A stretch of DNA of 64,000 nucleotides from JACMLD01 sp044227095. Its GTDB lineage: Bacteria; Bacteroidota; Bacteroidia; Chitinophagales; Chitinophagaceae. Made by a program: the position numbers and the translations under genes. Below the pieces are notes generated by a model. It was not told the DNA's origin, made no database searches, and was given only the letters and a program-made list of their open reading frames with translations. The stretch is from positions 1,054,001 to 1,118,000 of the forward strand of contig JBGAFV010000001.1 of the NCBI GenBank assembly GCA_044227095.1, written 5' to 3'. Below are positions 25,031-34,482 of this stretch, piece after piece. Numbering within the stretch: position 1 is the first letter of the stretch; each line of letters begins with the position of its first letter.

Positions 25031-25501
25031 CTAAAATTTAATTTGAATTTTTGTTGATTTAATATTAATAAATGGGATAGTGTGTTGTACCACTTCCTTT
25101 TTTTTGTTCTTGCCAATTGTTTCTGCTACTTCAATTTCATTCTCTGTTACTGCAGTTAAAATACCTTCTGTTGTTTTTCCATCTAACTGCAATACCTCCA
25201 CGTTTCTGCTGATGTTTTTTACATACTGCCTGTGCATTTTCAGTGGCTCGTCCAAACCTGGAGAAGAAACTTCCAGCGAAAAATCGCCGTCCGGGTATAG
25301 CCCTGCTTCTTCTATCATCTTATACAATGCCCGGTTAATGGATACACATCTTTCAATAGGCAAACCTGCATCTGCATCTACCGCCACCCGGATATTGTTG
25401 GTGGGTTTAATCCACACGTCTACCAAAAAACAATCAGGGTAGTTTTGCAACAAGTCCTGCAACATGCCTTTTATAACTTCTATTTGTGTTTCGCTTGCCA
25501 T
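25031..25501 (-). CDS. rimP: Ribosome maturation factor RimP
   Basis: 156 residues from the ATG at 25501 (M-A-S-E-T-Q-I-E-V-I). An upstream in-frame ATG would add 80 residues read from a leader and a dispersed repeat, so it is rejected. The N-terminal alpha/beta domain holds D-A-D-A-G-L-P-I-E-R-C and Y-S-L-E-V-S-S-P-G-L-D-type sequence (here F-S-L-E-V-S-S-P-G-L-D), followed by the SH3-like C-terminal domain. RimP is needed for 30S maturation. First gene of rimP-nusA-infB. Its mRNA leader contains a 12-bp GNRA-capped hairpin ending about 10 nt before the start codon. Confidence 0.94.
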   Translation of the reverse strand: MASETQIEVIKGMLQDLLQNYPDCFLVDVWIKPTNNIRVAVDADAGLPIERCVSINRALYKMIEEAGLYPDGDFSLEVSSPGLDEPLKMHRQYVKNISRNVEVLQLDGKTTEGILTAVTENEIEVAETIGKNKKKEVVQHTIPFINIKSTKIQIKF

Positions 25502-25511
25502 TACTATAAAG

Positions 25512-25539
25512 GCGAAGGGAACGTTTCCGTTCCCTTCGC
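25512..25539 (-). promoter_or_regulatory. Leader hairpin of the rimP-nusA-infB mRNA
   Basis: On the transcribed strand GCGAAGGGAACG-GAAA-CGTTCCCTTCGC forms a perfect 12-bp stem closed by a GNRA tetraloop, about 10 nt before the rimP ATG. No T-tract follows it, so it is not an ordinary terminator. It may gate translation or bind an operon product. Confidence 0.7.
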
Positions 25540-25556
25540 TGATTCTTTGTCCGGCA

Positions 25557-25589
25557 CAAATGTAACACAATAAATGTATTCCATCCAAA
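25557..25589 (-). promoter_or_regulatory. Promoter of rimP-nusA-infB
   Basis: Reverse-strand TTTG (25589-25586), 21-nt spacer, TACATTTG (25564-25557). Transcription would begin near 25550, giving a leader of about 50 nt that contains the hairpin. Confidence 0.7.
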
Positions 25590-25617
25590 TCTCTGGTATT
25601 TTTGTAACCAAGGAATT

Positions 25618-25749
25618 TTAACCACGGAGACACTGGGAACACGGAGAAGCACAGAGGGGTTTTGACGATGAACCACGGAGTTGCTGAATTTGAATTAAAA
25701 ACGCTTAATGACAGATCTCTTTGAGCAATACACAGGGGCATGTTCGATG
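25618..25749 (+). repeat. Modular dispersed repeat (copy 2, partial)
   Basis: Starts with the cap TTAACCACGGAGACACTGGGAACACGG, continues through an ACGGAG-TGCTGAA-TT and ACGCTTAATGACAGATCTC middle that matches copy 1 (CGCTTAATAACGGATCTC), and reaches the core (TTTGAGCAATACACAGGGGCATGTT) before losing similarity. The AGCT tail is missing. It lies just upstream of the rimP promoter. Confidence 0.75.
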
Positions 25750-25876
25750 TAATCCTAGCAATCCTTTAATCTCATAAATCCTGGTTCAGACAATTTAAAC
25801 CGTTTATAAAAAACCACCCGCATTAATTAAACATTAACAGCTTTTACATGTTAGCCATTTGTACATTTACGCTGTT

Positions 25877-26128
25877 ATGATAACACGCATTATACTTTTT
25901 ACGCTGGGCTTTTACATTCTTTATAAGCTCGTTTTTGATCTTATTCTGCCCATTTTTAGGGCTACGCAGCAGGTTAAACGCCAGTTTGGTGATATGCAGC
26001 AACGCATGCAGGACCAAATGAATGCGCAACAAAATGGCTATCCAAACAACGCACCTATTGAGCCTAAACCTACTGAAACGCAAAAAAGCAAAGCAGGCGA
26101 TTATATTGATTTTGAAGAAGTGAAATAA
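25877..26128 (+). CDS. DUF4834 family small membrane protein
   Basis: 83 residues from the ATG at 25877. One N-terminal transmembrane helix (I-I-L-F-T-L-G-F-Y-I-L-Y-K-L-V-F with L-I-L-P-I-F), then a polar helix (Q-V-K-R-Q-F-G-D-M-Q-Q-R-M) and a disordered tail ending G-D-Y-I-D-F-E-E-V-K, the acidic ending typical of this Bacteroidota family. Function unknown. It converges with the DUF4302 gene across a strong terminator. Confidence 0.8.
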   Translation: MITRIILFTLGFYILYKLVFDLILPIFRATQQVKRQFGDMQQRMQDQMNAQQNGYPNNAPIEPKPTETQKSKAGDYIDFEEVK

Positions 26129-26157
26129 ACTGGCTTATTCAATAACAAATTATACGA

Positions 26158-26191
26158 CGAAGGGTCCCGGTATTATGACCGGGACCCTTCG
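26158..26191. terminator. Bidirectional terminator hairpin
   Basis: 14-bp perfect stem CGAAGGGTCCCGGT / ACCGGGACCCTTCG with a 6-nt loop between two convergent genes. T-tracts are weak on both sides. Confidence 0.8.
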
Positions 26192-26216
26192 CCATTTTAT
26201 AAACATTATAAGTTGA

Positions 26217-27587
26217 TTAAAAAACCCATTGCCATTGTATCCACGATTTTGCATCGGCAACATTCACCATATCGTAGGTAGTGCCATCTTCTTTAAGTAC
26301 AAGATAATAACCCGTTGCTTCCGCCATTTTTAACCTGAGGCTGGTATAAATAGCAGTAGCCGCAGCAGGCACTGTTCCTAATGTACCGAGAAAAGGAAAA
26401 ACAACTGTTCCACCTGCAGTAAATGTTGGTGGACGGTAAGCCGCACCAAAGGTTATAGAATTATTTACAATAGGAGACAACAAATCGTAATTAATACCTC
26501 CACTTGTTCCAAATCTTGGCCAGAAAATAGTAAACCCGCTGTAATTGGGTATGGTAGCCACTTTTAAAGCATCGTCTACACCATTAATATGAAAATTGGT
26601 AACAGATACCCAGTATACATTACCGTTATTTACTGCTTTGTTCCACCATGCCTGCGGTGCATTTACATCATTTTTTAATGGGGCTATAGCACCTGCTATT
26701 GTAGCGGCAGTAGTACCATTAATGTTGGTAGTAATAGTAGAACTGCCGGCATTCCAAACAATATTATCAAAGCGGTTAATGGTTTGTGTGCCTACAACTA
26801 CTGGAGTAGTAAGGTTAACACTGGTAGCTGTAAAATAAACATTGCTATTGGCCTGTTTAAGGTTTCCACCTGCATCGAGTGAATTGATGTCTACAGATTT
26901 TGCACCCCCAAGTCCGGGTGTCATTTCAAACTGGGTAGTGCCTGTTGTAACTCTTTTAAAATAATTAAGGATGCTTCCCCAGGTATTCATGGTTGATTTT
27001 AATCCGCCATTGTAATAGGCATCTCTTTGCGCCTGGGTGGCTTTTATCAAAATGGCATTTGCGCTGTTTAAATTACCAACCAGCTTTATTGTATCGCCAA
27101 GTTTTGATGGATCTACATTGTCTGCAAAAGAGAATTCAAAATCGGTACCCCAGCCGTAACTAACACCAAACGGGCTTTTAGAAATTGTTGGGTCGGGATC
27201 GCAGGGCACATGTATATAACTGTAAGTATCAAAAATAAGTGCAGGACGCTGTAATGATTTAACGCGGAAGTCTGATGTTTTTGGCACTACTGCCATTACA
27301 GTATCAAAATCTGAAAACATGGTTACCTTATTGCTATCAGTAAACTGCATATAGTAAGCAAATGTGGAAATAGGACCGGTTTGTGTTGTTCCGTTGTATG
27401 CAGTACCTGTAGTTGTTTCAATCAATAGCCATCCATAAGGTGATTTGGTCAATTTACTTTGGTAAGCTGCCATTGCTGCTGCAACCCTTTCATCCGGCGT
27501 TTGTCCGTTAATGGTATCGTTGTAAGTTTTTTTACACCCCGCAAGCGTAATAGCCACTAACAGTATATATGCTGATATTCTTTTCAT
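26217..27587 (-). CDS. DUF4302 domain lipoprotein of a Sus-type uptake operon
   Basis: 456 residues from the ATG at 27587, which begins a lipoprotein signal (I-T-L-A-G-C, lipidated Cys18). A longer start at 27656 would overlap the upstream gene and hide the signal. The mature N-terminus has G-Q-T-P-D-E-R-V-A-A-A-M-A-A-Y, a segment characteristic of DUF4302 proteins, followed by beta-rich sequence. These lipoproteins are usually encoded beside SusC/SusD and a zinc metallohydrolase, as here. They are surface-exposed with unknown ligand. Last gene of the operon, 20 nt after the metallohydrolase. Confidence 0.85.
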   Translation of the reverse strand: MKRISAYILLVAITLAGCKKTYNDTINGQTPDERVAAAMAAYQSKLTKSPYGWLLIETTTGTAYNGTTQTGPISTFAYYMQFTDSNKVTMFSDFDTVMAVVPKTSDFRVKSLQRPALIFDTYSYIHVPCDPDPTISKSPFGVSYGWGTDFEFSFADNVDPSKLGDTIKLVGNLNSANAILIKATQAQRDAYYNGGLKSTMNTWGSILNYFKRVTTGTTQFEMTPGLGGAKSVDINSLDAGGNLKQANSNVYFTATSVNLTTPVVVGTQTINRFDNIVWNAGSSTITTNINGTTAATIAGAIAPLKNDVNAPQAWWNKAVNNGNVYWVSVTNFHINGVDDALKVATIPNYSGFTIFWPRFGTSGGINYDLLSPIVNNSITFGAAYRPPTFTAGGTVVFPFLGTLGTVPAAATAIYTSLRLKMAEATGYYLVLKEDGTTYDMVNVADAKSWIQWQWVF

Positions 27588-27606
27588 GCTAAGCTGTGTT
27601 TTGGTG

Positions 27607-28503
27607 TTATTGTAAATAATTGACAAACGCAGTACGGCATTTGGCCCGCAATGCATAGAAATCTATATTATATACCCTGGCAAAATAATCTACCACTACT
27701 GCTTCTTTTGCTTTGATAGTAAGGTATCCTTCAGAAGTTGTACTACCTGCTTGTGAAAGCAACCGTTCATATTCATCGTAACCACCGCTCGGTCCTCTTG
27801 GCCCTCCGGCCAGCATACTGCTTATCATTTCTACAAAATCTTCATCGGGCCCGGCTTCTGCATACGCTGTAATAAAACCATCCTGACGTGCAGTAGCATC
27901 AGGAATATTAAACCATTCGCCAGTATAACCAGTAGAAATTGTTTTAAAACTAATTGGATAAAGTACATTCTGGTGCAGGATGTGACCAAACTCGTGGTGC
28001 ATGGTATGCATCATCTGCTTAAATGTGTTTGAATCTTTTTTGAACCTGCTAAAACTATTTACCTGGTACAACAACATTGCAGTACCACCTTCTGCCTGTC
28101 CTAACAAAATTGATCCATTGGGCAAATACTGCGCACTACCGGCCATTTCCAAAGTTTTAGGAAGGAAACGCCTGAGGAATGCCGTATTTCCTGTTTGCTG
28201 GTTGTAAGGCGCATAAGCAACGTTCAGCAAAGCTTTTAGTACGGGTACTACTTGTGCAATATCCGGCGGTTGAATATTATAAGGAAAATCTAACTGGCCG
28301 GGCAACCACCTGTAGTTAACAGTAACATTGTAAGGAACAACAAGGCTATCGTAAATAAACTTGTCTACTGAATCTTTCGCCCATGTATCTCCACCCAAAC
28401 CAGGAGGGGCTACAGACAGCGGCGTAAAATCATCTTTTTTACAGGAAGCCAGTAATACAATTACCAGTACAGTTCCTGTTAATATTTTTGATATTGTTTT
28501 CAT
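27607..28503 (-). CDS. Substrate-import-associated zinc metallohydrolase lipoprotein
   Basis: 298 residues. Lipoprotein signal with L-L-A-S-C (Cys21). The zinc site H-H-E-F-G-H-I-L-H is at residues 169-177, with His170 and His174 as ligands and Glu171 as the base. The fold and context match the Bacteroidota family of putative zinc-binding metallopeptidases that accompany SusC/SusD pairs. This implies the imported substrate is trimmed at the cell surface, possibly a peptide or protein, but the substrate is not known. It lies 44 nt after susD-like and 20 nt before the DUF4302 gene. Confidence 0.87.
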   Translation of the reverse strand: MKTISKILTGTVLVIVLLASCKKDDFTPLSVAPPGLGGDTWAKDSVDKFIYDSLVVPYNVTVNYRWLPGQLDFPYNIQPPDIAQVVPVLKALLNVAYAPYNQQTGNTAFLRRFLPKTLEMAGSAQYLPNGSILLGQAEGGTAMLLYQVNSFSRFKKDSNTFKQMMHTMHHEFGHILHQNVLYPISFKTISTGYTGEWFNIPDATARQDGFITAYAEAGPDEDFVEMISSMLAGGPRGPSGGYDEYERLLSQAGSTTSEGYLTIKAKEAVVVDYFARVYNIDFYALRAKCRTAFVNYLQ

Positions 28504-28547
28504 CCGTTCAAAATTTGACTAGTTTATAATTTTCTATCGTAATTATT

Positions 28548-30002
28548 TTAACGTGGATTAAGCGGCATGCCATACTGTGCTGCTTCTGGCGGCAATTGCA
28601 GTATGCGGCGTTTATCAGTTGGCGCAATGGTTGCAATCACTGTACTAAAATCACTGCCATTATACCTTAAAATGGGTCTCTTCAACCTTATTAAATCAAA
28701 CCATCTTAACCCTTCCTGCAAATAAGTAACACGTTTAAAATCCAATGCACATTCTATTAAGGCTGCGTCTGCAGACAATCCGTAAAAATTGGTAGCTTTT
28801 GTAGTAGTTATATTGTGTGTTGCAGGAACATAACTTTTTACATTCTTGCTTACCCACGCATTTAAGTCGGTAATAGCAGATGCCTGGTTGCCTGACCTTA
28901 CATATGCTTCTGCCCTGTTCATGAGTATTTCTTCCATGCTAAACAAAGGCGCTGTACCATACCTTACACTACCAACTGTATATGGGTTCCATTTGGGTAT
29001 GTTATAATATTGAGGCGTTGCTCCATATATAATTATTCCATAAGCACCACCGGTAACATTTGCTGCGCTGAAGAAATTTGCCCTTATACCTTCTCCTAAT
29101 CCAAAGCGGTAAGCATAAAAATTATCGAAGTAAGCGCTGATGGCTTCCTGCAAAAGAATATTACCTGCATCACTTGACTGTGTGTAGCTATAGGTTAATT
29201 GCGAGTATTGAAGATTAGCAAAATTTGCTACCTGGTTTCTTATCAATGTAGCAGGATCAGCAGATCCAAATACAGCCGTTGCATGCGTTATTACTTTTGC
29301 ATAGTCTTGTTTAAAGAGATAAAACCGGGAAGCAAATGCATGTGCTGCTTGTAACGTAAAGTGAAACTTAGGAACAGTACCATAAATTTTATCGTTTATG
29401 AGTGACAGGCCGCGGACAAGATCACTTTCTATATTGGCATAAACAGATGCTACGGTTCCTCTTGTATAAGATTGAAAAACACTTTCCTGCGGTTTGGTAA
29501 CATAAGGCACACCGGGGTCTGATGCTGCGGTGGCAGGATCATATGGTTTTGCGAAAAGCGTTACCAGCATAAAGTGAGCATAAGCACGGCATACCAACGC
29601 TTCACCTTTTTGCGCAGCATAATTTGCAGAGTCTTTATTGCTGCAATAGAGCAATGCCTGGTTGGCTACAGCAATAGCCTTGTAGCAGGAATCCCAATAC
29701 GCAATAGGAGAATCATACTTTACTGTTGTTGCATCCTGAAATTGATAAGCCTGTGAATTGATTTGATACGATTCTGGATCTGCAGTAGATGAAGCAGTGC
29801 CCTTGTCTTCTGCATTATCGCTCATGGGTTCTGTAAAAGCCATATAGCTGGCATGCGGATAAGCAGACGTAAGCAATTGCGTTACCTGGTCTGGTGTTGT
29901 AATAATTGCCCTGTTATCCGGCAGTGTGCTTAGCGTTTTACTGCACCCGCCAAAGTAAATGACAAATGCAGGTAAAAATATAATCAGGAATATTCTTTTC
30001 AT
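28548..30002 (-). CDS. SusD/RagB family nutrient-binding outer-membrane lipoprotein
   Basis: 484 residues with a lipoprotein signal (F-G-G-C, Cys20). The SusD N-terminal pattern (L-L-T-S-A-Y-P-H-A near 45), TPR-like helices around 100-200 (A-L-V-C-R-A-Y-A-H-F-M-L) and the C-terminal R-W-F-D-L-I-R-L-K-R segment are visible. It is the surface lid over the partner SusC channel. It lies 19 nt downstream of the susC-like gene. No sulfatase or carbohydrase sits in the operon, but a metallohydrolase does, so the ligand is more likely a peptide or protein than a glycan. Confidence 0.94.
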   Translation of the reverse strand: MKRIFLIIFLPAFVIYFGGCSKTLSTLPDNRAIITTPDQVTQLLTSAYPHASYMAFTEPMSDNAEDKGTASSTADPESYQINSQAYQFQDATTVKYDSPIAYWDSCYKAIAVANQALLYCSNKDSANYAAQKGEALVCRAYAHFMLVTLFAKPYDPATAASDPGVPYVTKPQESVFQSYTRGTVASVYANIESDLVRGLSLINDKIYGTVPKFHFTLQAAHAFASRFYLFKQDYAKVITHATAVFGSADPATLIRNQVANFANLQYSQLTYSYTQSSDAGNILLQEAISAYFDNFYAYRFGLGEGIRANFFSAANVTGGAYGIIIYGATPQYYNIPKWNPYTVGSVRYGTAPLFSMEEILMNRAEAYVRSGNQASAITDLNAWVSKNVKSYVPATHNITTTKATNFYGLSADAALIECALDFKRVTYLQEGLRWFDLIRLKRPILRYNGSDFSTVIATIAPTDKRRILQLPPEAAQYGMPLNPR

Positions 30003-30021
30003 ACTGTAATGATGTTTAAGA

Positions 30022-33000
30022 TTAAAGCCCCAGTTTCAATGACAAAGTGATTTGTTTATTGACAGGCAACGCTACACCGCCCGTGTTAAAAAATTCCGGA
30101 TCCTGCCCGTGCAGTCTGCTATCAGAATAAATCAGGAATAAATTATTTCCGGTAACTGATATTGATGCGTTTTTCATACCGGTTTTATCAAGCAATTTTG
30201 CCGGCAAAAGATAGTTGAGCGTAATTGCTTTCATTCTTACAAATCCTCCGTCTGCTACTCTTTCGTGTGAAAAGTTATAGTTGCTGTACGGATAAGAAGA
30301 TGCTTGCTGAAGTGCATAACCAGCGGGCTGATACATTAATACAGAAGGTATATTGGTCAGTTTATCATCTCCCGGAATTTCATACCTTCTTTTAAACTCA
30401 TTGGGCAATGCATCTAAATCAGAATAGGCAGTGCCATAGATTGGTGTTAGTCTTATTTTATTACCAGCCTGGTAAGTAATCAATACATTCAGCGAAATAT
30501 TTTTGTAACGGAAGGTATTGAACCAACCGCCTGCTATCGTTGGGTCAGACGGGCCTTCGTACTGCAGGTTAGACGTATTGAGGCTTTGTACATTGTTATA
30601 GCCGCTTACATGTCCGCTGTCATTTATATACAATGGTGTTCCCCATGTTGGGTCAAGTCCCTGATTTTTTAGCGAGAACAAACCTCTTACCGGATATCCC
30701 TGTTGCGCACCTCCACCTTCACCAATCAGATCAATCACTTTGGGATTGCTTTTAAGATTGGTAATCTTTGTCATGGTGTATCCAAAATTGAGTGTAGTAG
30801 TAATGCCCCAGTCTTTTTGCGCTACTATTTTAGCAGTAAGAGAAACATCCACACCCTGCGATTTTAAATCGGCATAGTTTGCATATTGATTTACCTGGCC
30901 GCCTACACCTGCAGTTCTTACCAGGCCTATCAAATCAAAACTCCTGCGCCTGAAATAATCTACAGTTAGTCCAATTCTTTCGTTGATAAAACCGATGTCT
31001 GTACCAACGTTCATTTCATATTTCTTTTCCCAGGTTAAACTTAAGTTTTGAAGATCCTGGATGTTTATTGCAGTTTGCTGATCAATTGCATTCTGCCTGT
31101 AAGTAACCAGCGATTTTAAAATAGTGGTACTATTGATGGCATTGCCTACGCTTGCATTTAAACCATAGCTGGCTTTAAATAATAAGTGGCTTACTGATTG
31201 TTTATCAATAATACCTTTCATAAAATCTTCCTGGTCTGCATTCCAAACACCGGCAACAGTCCATGTAGGCAGCCAGCGGGCACTTGATGTAGCCCCCATC
31301 CTGTTAGAGCCATCAACACGGGCCGTACCCATAATGGTATAACGGTCTTTAAAAGTATACTGCGCATTTGCGTAAAAAGCTACGGAACGATCATACTCCG
31401 GGTACAAGCCATAATATGTGCCGCTTGTTTCTACCATCTTTTTAAAGAACCGATAATCTACAAATGGTGTTCCACCCGTGCTGTATTGGTATCCAACGCC
31501 TACGTCGTTGGCTGTTGTTCTGTCTGTAGACCTGTATTCCTGGCCAAGCAATGCAGTTACCTGGTGCTTCTTGTCGTTAAAACTTTTTATAAAACTCAAC
31601 TGGTTCCTGAAAGTATAATTGGAGAGTGTTCTGTTTGTGGTTTTGTAATAACCGCCATGTGGCAGTACTGAAACAGCTTGTTGAAATGGCAATGCAGGAT
31701 CCTGGTACAAAAATTTATTAGCCTGGTTGAGTATGGTATTGTAACCCGGCTGATCCGGATCTCCTATGCGGTAAGCATTGGCAGCGTTAGCATCATCCAG
31801 TATCTTATGCTCTTCTGTAGTTTTAGCATAACGAACTGCGCCAAGAAAATCATAAGTGATAAAAGGCGTTATTTTATAAGAAAGATTACCCTGCAGTTTT
31901 CCATCGAGTACACTAAGATCTGTGTAGTTATTAAGTGTTTCGTACAAAATATTAAACGGAGCATAATCTTTAGTAGCGAAATTATAAGACCCATCGGGGT
32001 TGTAAGCAGGAAGCGTTCTGGAAGTATTAAGGGCATAGCTAAAGGGATTGATATCAAAATCCCTCGAGAAAACACCCGTTACCGGATCAGAATTCCTGTT
32101 TTCAGATCCTGATGCTTTTTGCTGGCGATAGCTCCCGCTAACCATCAACCCAAAAGATATTTTTTTAGAGACATTAAAATTCTGCCTGGCATTTACTATA
32201 TAGTTCTTCACTTTATCGGCTATCGTCCAACCCGGATCTGTAAAATAACTGGCAGAGAAATAAGACTGTGATTTTTCTGACCCTGAAGAAACGCTTAATG
32301 AATGTTGCTGGGTAAGCGAATTTTTAAATAGCATATTGAACCAGTCTGTATTAACGTTGGCATATTTCATTAGCCATGCCTGCCTTGCTTCCTGTGTATT
32401 TTGTACAGCAAAATTTCCATTGGCATCTGGTGTTTGCAATAGTTTAGCCAGTTCTCCATACACACCGGTATTTCTTGCAAATACCAGTTGAGGATAGATA
32501 ATAAGGCCTTTTCTTTCCAGCTCAGCATTTACAGACATCTGGTCTGCAGAATTCATTACATCATAATTGGCATAAGATGGTTTTAACTGAACACCAAAAT
32601 TGCCTGTATAAGAAATTAATGGTTTACCAGATTTTCCTTTTTTAGTGGTGATAACAATAACACCGTTCATTGCACGTGCGCCATAAAGGGCAGCTGCAGA
32701 TGCGTCTTTTAAAATGTCGAACGTTTCAATATCATTAATATTTAAACCTGCAACAGAAGATCCCAGCAATGTACTTGCATCACCACTGGTAAGTTGTTCG
32801 TTTGACACATTCACAATGTCTTCCAATACCACACCATCTACCACCCAAAGCGGTTTGTTTTCACCATTAATAGAAGTAGCACCACGTATGCGCAGCTTAG
32901 GCGCTGTACCAAATGTGCCAGATACGTTTTGAACAGATACACCTGCTGCACGGCCTTCCAGCATACGGCTTACATCTGTTATACCATCTATTTTTACGTC

Positions 33001-33477
33001 CTGCGCCCTTAGGGTTACAGATGCACCGGTAAATTTTTTACGATCAATCTTCTGAAAACCGGTAACCACTACTTCATCAAGTTTGGTAATACTTTCGCGA
33101 AGCGTAATAGACATTGCTTCTGTTGCCTTAACCTGGATGGTTTTAAAACCAATCATAGAAATGGCAAGCACCGCATTTTGCTTTATGCCTGTAAGCTCAA
33201 ACTCACCGTTGTTGTTTGTAGTGGTAGTTTTTTTAGTGCCAATGGCCTGAACAGTTACACCTGTAAGGCGGGCACCGGTAGTGTCTGAAATAGAACCTTT
33301 TACCGTCACCGTTCCTTCGCCAGGTTGCTGCGCCAAAGCGCTGGTGCCGACAAAACTCAACCCTATTGCCAGCATTATTAGTGGTAGAACAGAACTGCCT
33401 GCTTTTTTAATTCCTGGAAACGCAGTTCGCCGTGCAATGGCAAAAAGCAAATCTTCGCAGATTTCTCTCACATGCAT
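30022..33477 (-). CDS. SusC/RagA family TonB-linked outer-membrane transporter
   Basis: 1151 residues. After a signal with an unusually long n-region (hydrophobic core at about 32-48, cut near A-L-A-Q) comes a carboxypeptidase-regulatory-like domain (about 55-130), the TonB-dependent plug with L-R-I-R-G-A-T-S-I-N-G and P-L-W-V-V-D-G-V-V-L (about 195-225), then the barrel to the C-terminus (I-T-L-S-L-K-L-G-L). It imports the operon's substrate across the outer membrane using TonB energy. First gene of a four-gene operon. The first 30 residues resemble a FecR/anti-sigma-type N-terminal leader rather than a normal n-region, but no partner is encoded next to it. Confidence 0.95.
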   Translation of the reverse strand: MHVREICEDLLFAIARRTAFPGIKKAGSSVLPLIMLAIGLSFVGTSALAQQPGEGTVTVKGSISDTTGARLTGVTVQAIGTKKTTTTNNNGEFELTGIKQNAVLAISMIGFKTIQVKATEAMSITLRESITKLDEVVVTGFQKIDRKKFTGASVTLRAQDVKIDGITDVSRMLEGRAAGVSVQNVSGTFGTAPKLRIRGATSINGENKPLWVVDGVVLEDIVNVSNEQLTSGDASTLLGSSVAGLNINDIETFDILKDASAAALYGARAMNGVIVITTKKGKSGKPLISYTGNFGVQLKPSYANYDVMNSADQMSVNAELERKGLIIYPQLVFARNTGVYGELAKLLQTPDANGNFAVQNTQEARQAWLMKYANVNTDWFNMLFKNSLTQQHSLSVSSGSEKSQSYFSASYFTDPGWTIADKVKNYIVNARQNFNVSKKISFGLMVSGSYRQQKASGSENRNSDPVTGVFSRDFDINPFSYALNTSRTLPAYNPDGSYNFATKDYAPFNILYETLNNYTDLSVLDGKLQGNLSYKITPFITYDFLGAVRYAKTTEEHKILDDANAANAYRIGDPDQPGYNTILNQANKFLYQDPALPFQQAVSVLPHGGYYKTTNRTLSNYTFRNQLSFIKSFNDKKHQVTALLGQEYRSTDRTTANDVGVGYQYSTGGTPFVDYRFFKKMVETSGTYYGLYPEYDRSVAFYANAQYTFKDRYTIMGTARVDGSNRMGATSSARWLPTWTVAGVWNADQEDFMKGIIDKQSVSHLLFKASYGLNASVGNAINSTTILKSLVTYRQNAIDQQTAINIQDLQNLSLTWEKKYEMNVGTDIGFINERIGLTVDYFRRRSFDLIGLVRTAGVGGQVNQYANYADLKSQGVDVSLTAKIVAQKDWGITTTLNFGYTMTKITNLKSNPKVIDLIGEGGGAQQGYPVRGLFSLKNQGLDPTWGTPLYINDSGHVSGYNNVQSLNTSNLQYEGPSDPTIAGGWFNTFRYKNISLNVLITYQAGNKIRLTPIYGTAYSDLDALPNEFKRRYEIPGDDKLTNIPSVLMYQPAGYALQQASSYPYSNYNFSHERVADGGFVRMKAITLNYLLPAKLLDKTGMKNASISVTGNNLFLIYSDSRLHGQDPEFFNTGGVALPVNKQITLSLKLGL

Positions 33478-33835
33478 AATTAGTTTTTTTTGGTTACTTA
33501 TAATCTGTCCGTATTAATGTTTGGGGGCAATCAGTTTAGCAGCGGGAATATTGGTAAACAAAAATAAATAAAACACAAGATGAAAATTGACTTCAAATGA
33601 AATTTTAATAGAAGTATTTTTTCATTTTCATGCAGCGTTTTAACAAGAGCAGCATCGCTTTTCAAATCTACTCTCTTTTCAATTGCTCCTTCATTAAATG
33701 TTTTCCATTATTTGCACTGCCATCACAATTTAATGCATTAGAGAAAATAAAAGTGAGAGGTGAATGGGTATTATACTATACATGAAAAGTTTGCAAAAGG
33801 TTGCTTTCTTACACTTCTGTAATAATGCACTCCTT
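33478..33835. other. Intergenic region upstream of the Sus operon
   Basis: 358 bases between the susC-like start and the HAD gene end. A TATTTTTG -7-like box on the reverse strand (33566-33559) could serve the operon, but the -33 element is not well spaced. A short imperfect palindrome surrounds TTTTTTCATTTTCATG near 33617. No gene, RNA or terminator was recognised. Confidence 0.4.
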
Positions 33836-34459
33836 TTAAAGCTCATTAAACAATGGTATACCTGTAATGCTCATTGGCAGTTGCAGGTGCAGTGTTTGAA
33901 TACCAATTGCCAATGCGCCGCTGAAGTTGGATGCAGTATCATCAATAAATAAAGTCTCTGCCGGATGTAAATTGTTTTCATCAATTACCAATTGGTAAAT
34001 GGCAGCATCTGGCTTTCTTAAATGCGTGGTGTGCGAGTAGTATGTCTTTTCAAAAATATCTTCCAGCACTTTTCCGGTTTGAGCATGCAGGGTTTGCTGA
34101 AATGCGCTGTAATGAAGTGCGTTGGTATTGCTCAATAAAAAAATGCGGTAATGGTTTCTTATCTTTTCCAGCAATGCTATACGCTCGGGCGGAAAGTCCA
34201 GCAGCAGTGCATTCCACGCTTGTATTACCTGCTCCGGCATAATTGGTTTATCGGCAATTTGCTGAATGCCTTTAATAAATTCATCGTCATTAATTTTTCC
34301 GGTTTCATATTGTTCAAAGAAGGGTGTTATATGAAACTGGGTCATGTATTGCTTAAAATCCGTAAAGCCAAGTTCAGCGAAAGCTTGTTCGGTTTTTTTA
34401 AAATCGATGTTCATAATAACACCGCCAAGATCGAAGATGATATTTTTTATTACCGGCAT
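33836..34459 (-). CDS. HAD superfamily hydrolase, subfamily IA
   Basis: 207 residues from the ATG at 34459; an upstream start would translate repeat DNA. Motif I is I-F-D-L-G-G-V-I (the second Asp is replaced by Gly, as in a subset of HAD-IA proteins that lack the usual DxD), motif II is L-L-S-N-T-N, the motif III lysine is in L-R-K-P-D-A-A-I-Y and motif IV is F-I-D-D-T. The variant D-L-G-G-V-I is typical of YihX-like phosphatases acting on sugar phosphates such as glucose-1-phosphate. Substrate not determinable here. Confidence 0.88.
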   Translation of the reverse strand: MPVIKNIIFDLGGVIMNIDFKKTEQAFAELGFTDFKQYMTQFHITPFFEQYETGKINDDEFIKGIQQIADKPIMPEQVIQAWNALLLDFPPERIALLEKIRNHYRIFLLSNTNALHYSAFQQTLHAQTGKVLEDIFEKTYYSHTTHLRKPDAAIYQLVIDENNLHPAETLFIDDTASNFSGALAIGIQTLHLQLPMSITGIPLFNEL

Positions 34460-34482
34460 GTTGTAAAAGTAACGGGTTTTTA

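Noticed and set aside
25502..25741. 80-codon N-terminal extension of rimP
   Set aside because: It translates the leader hairpin, the promoter and a dispersed repeat; the RimP fold starts at 25501.
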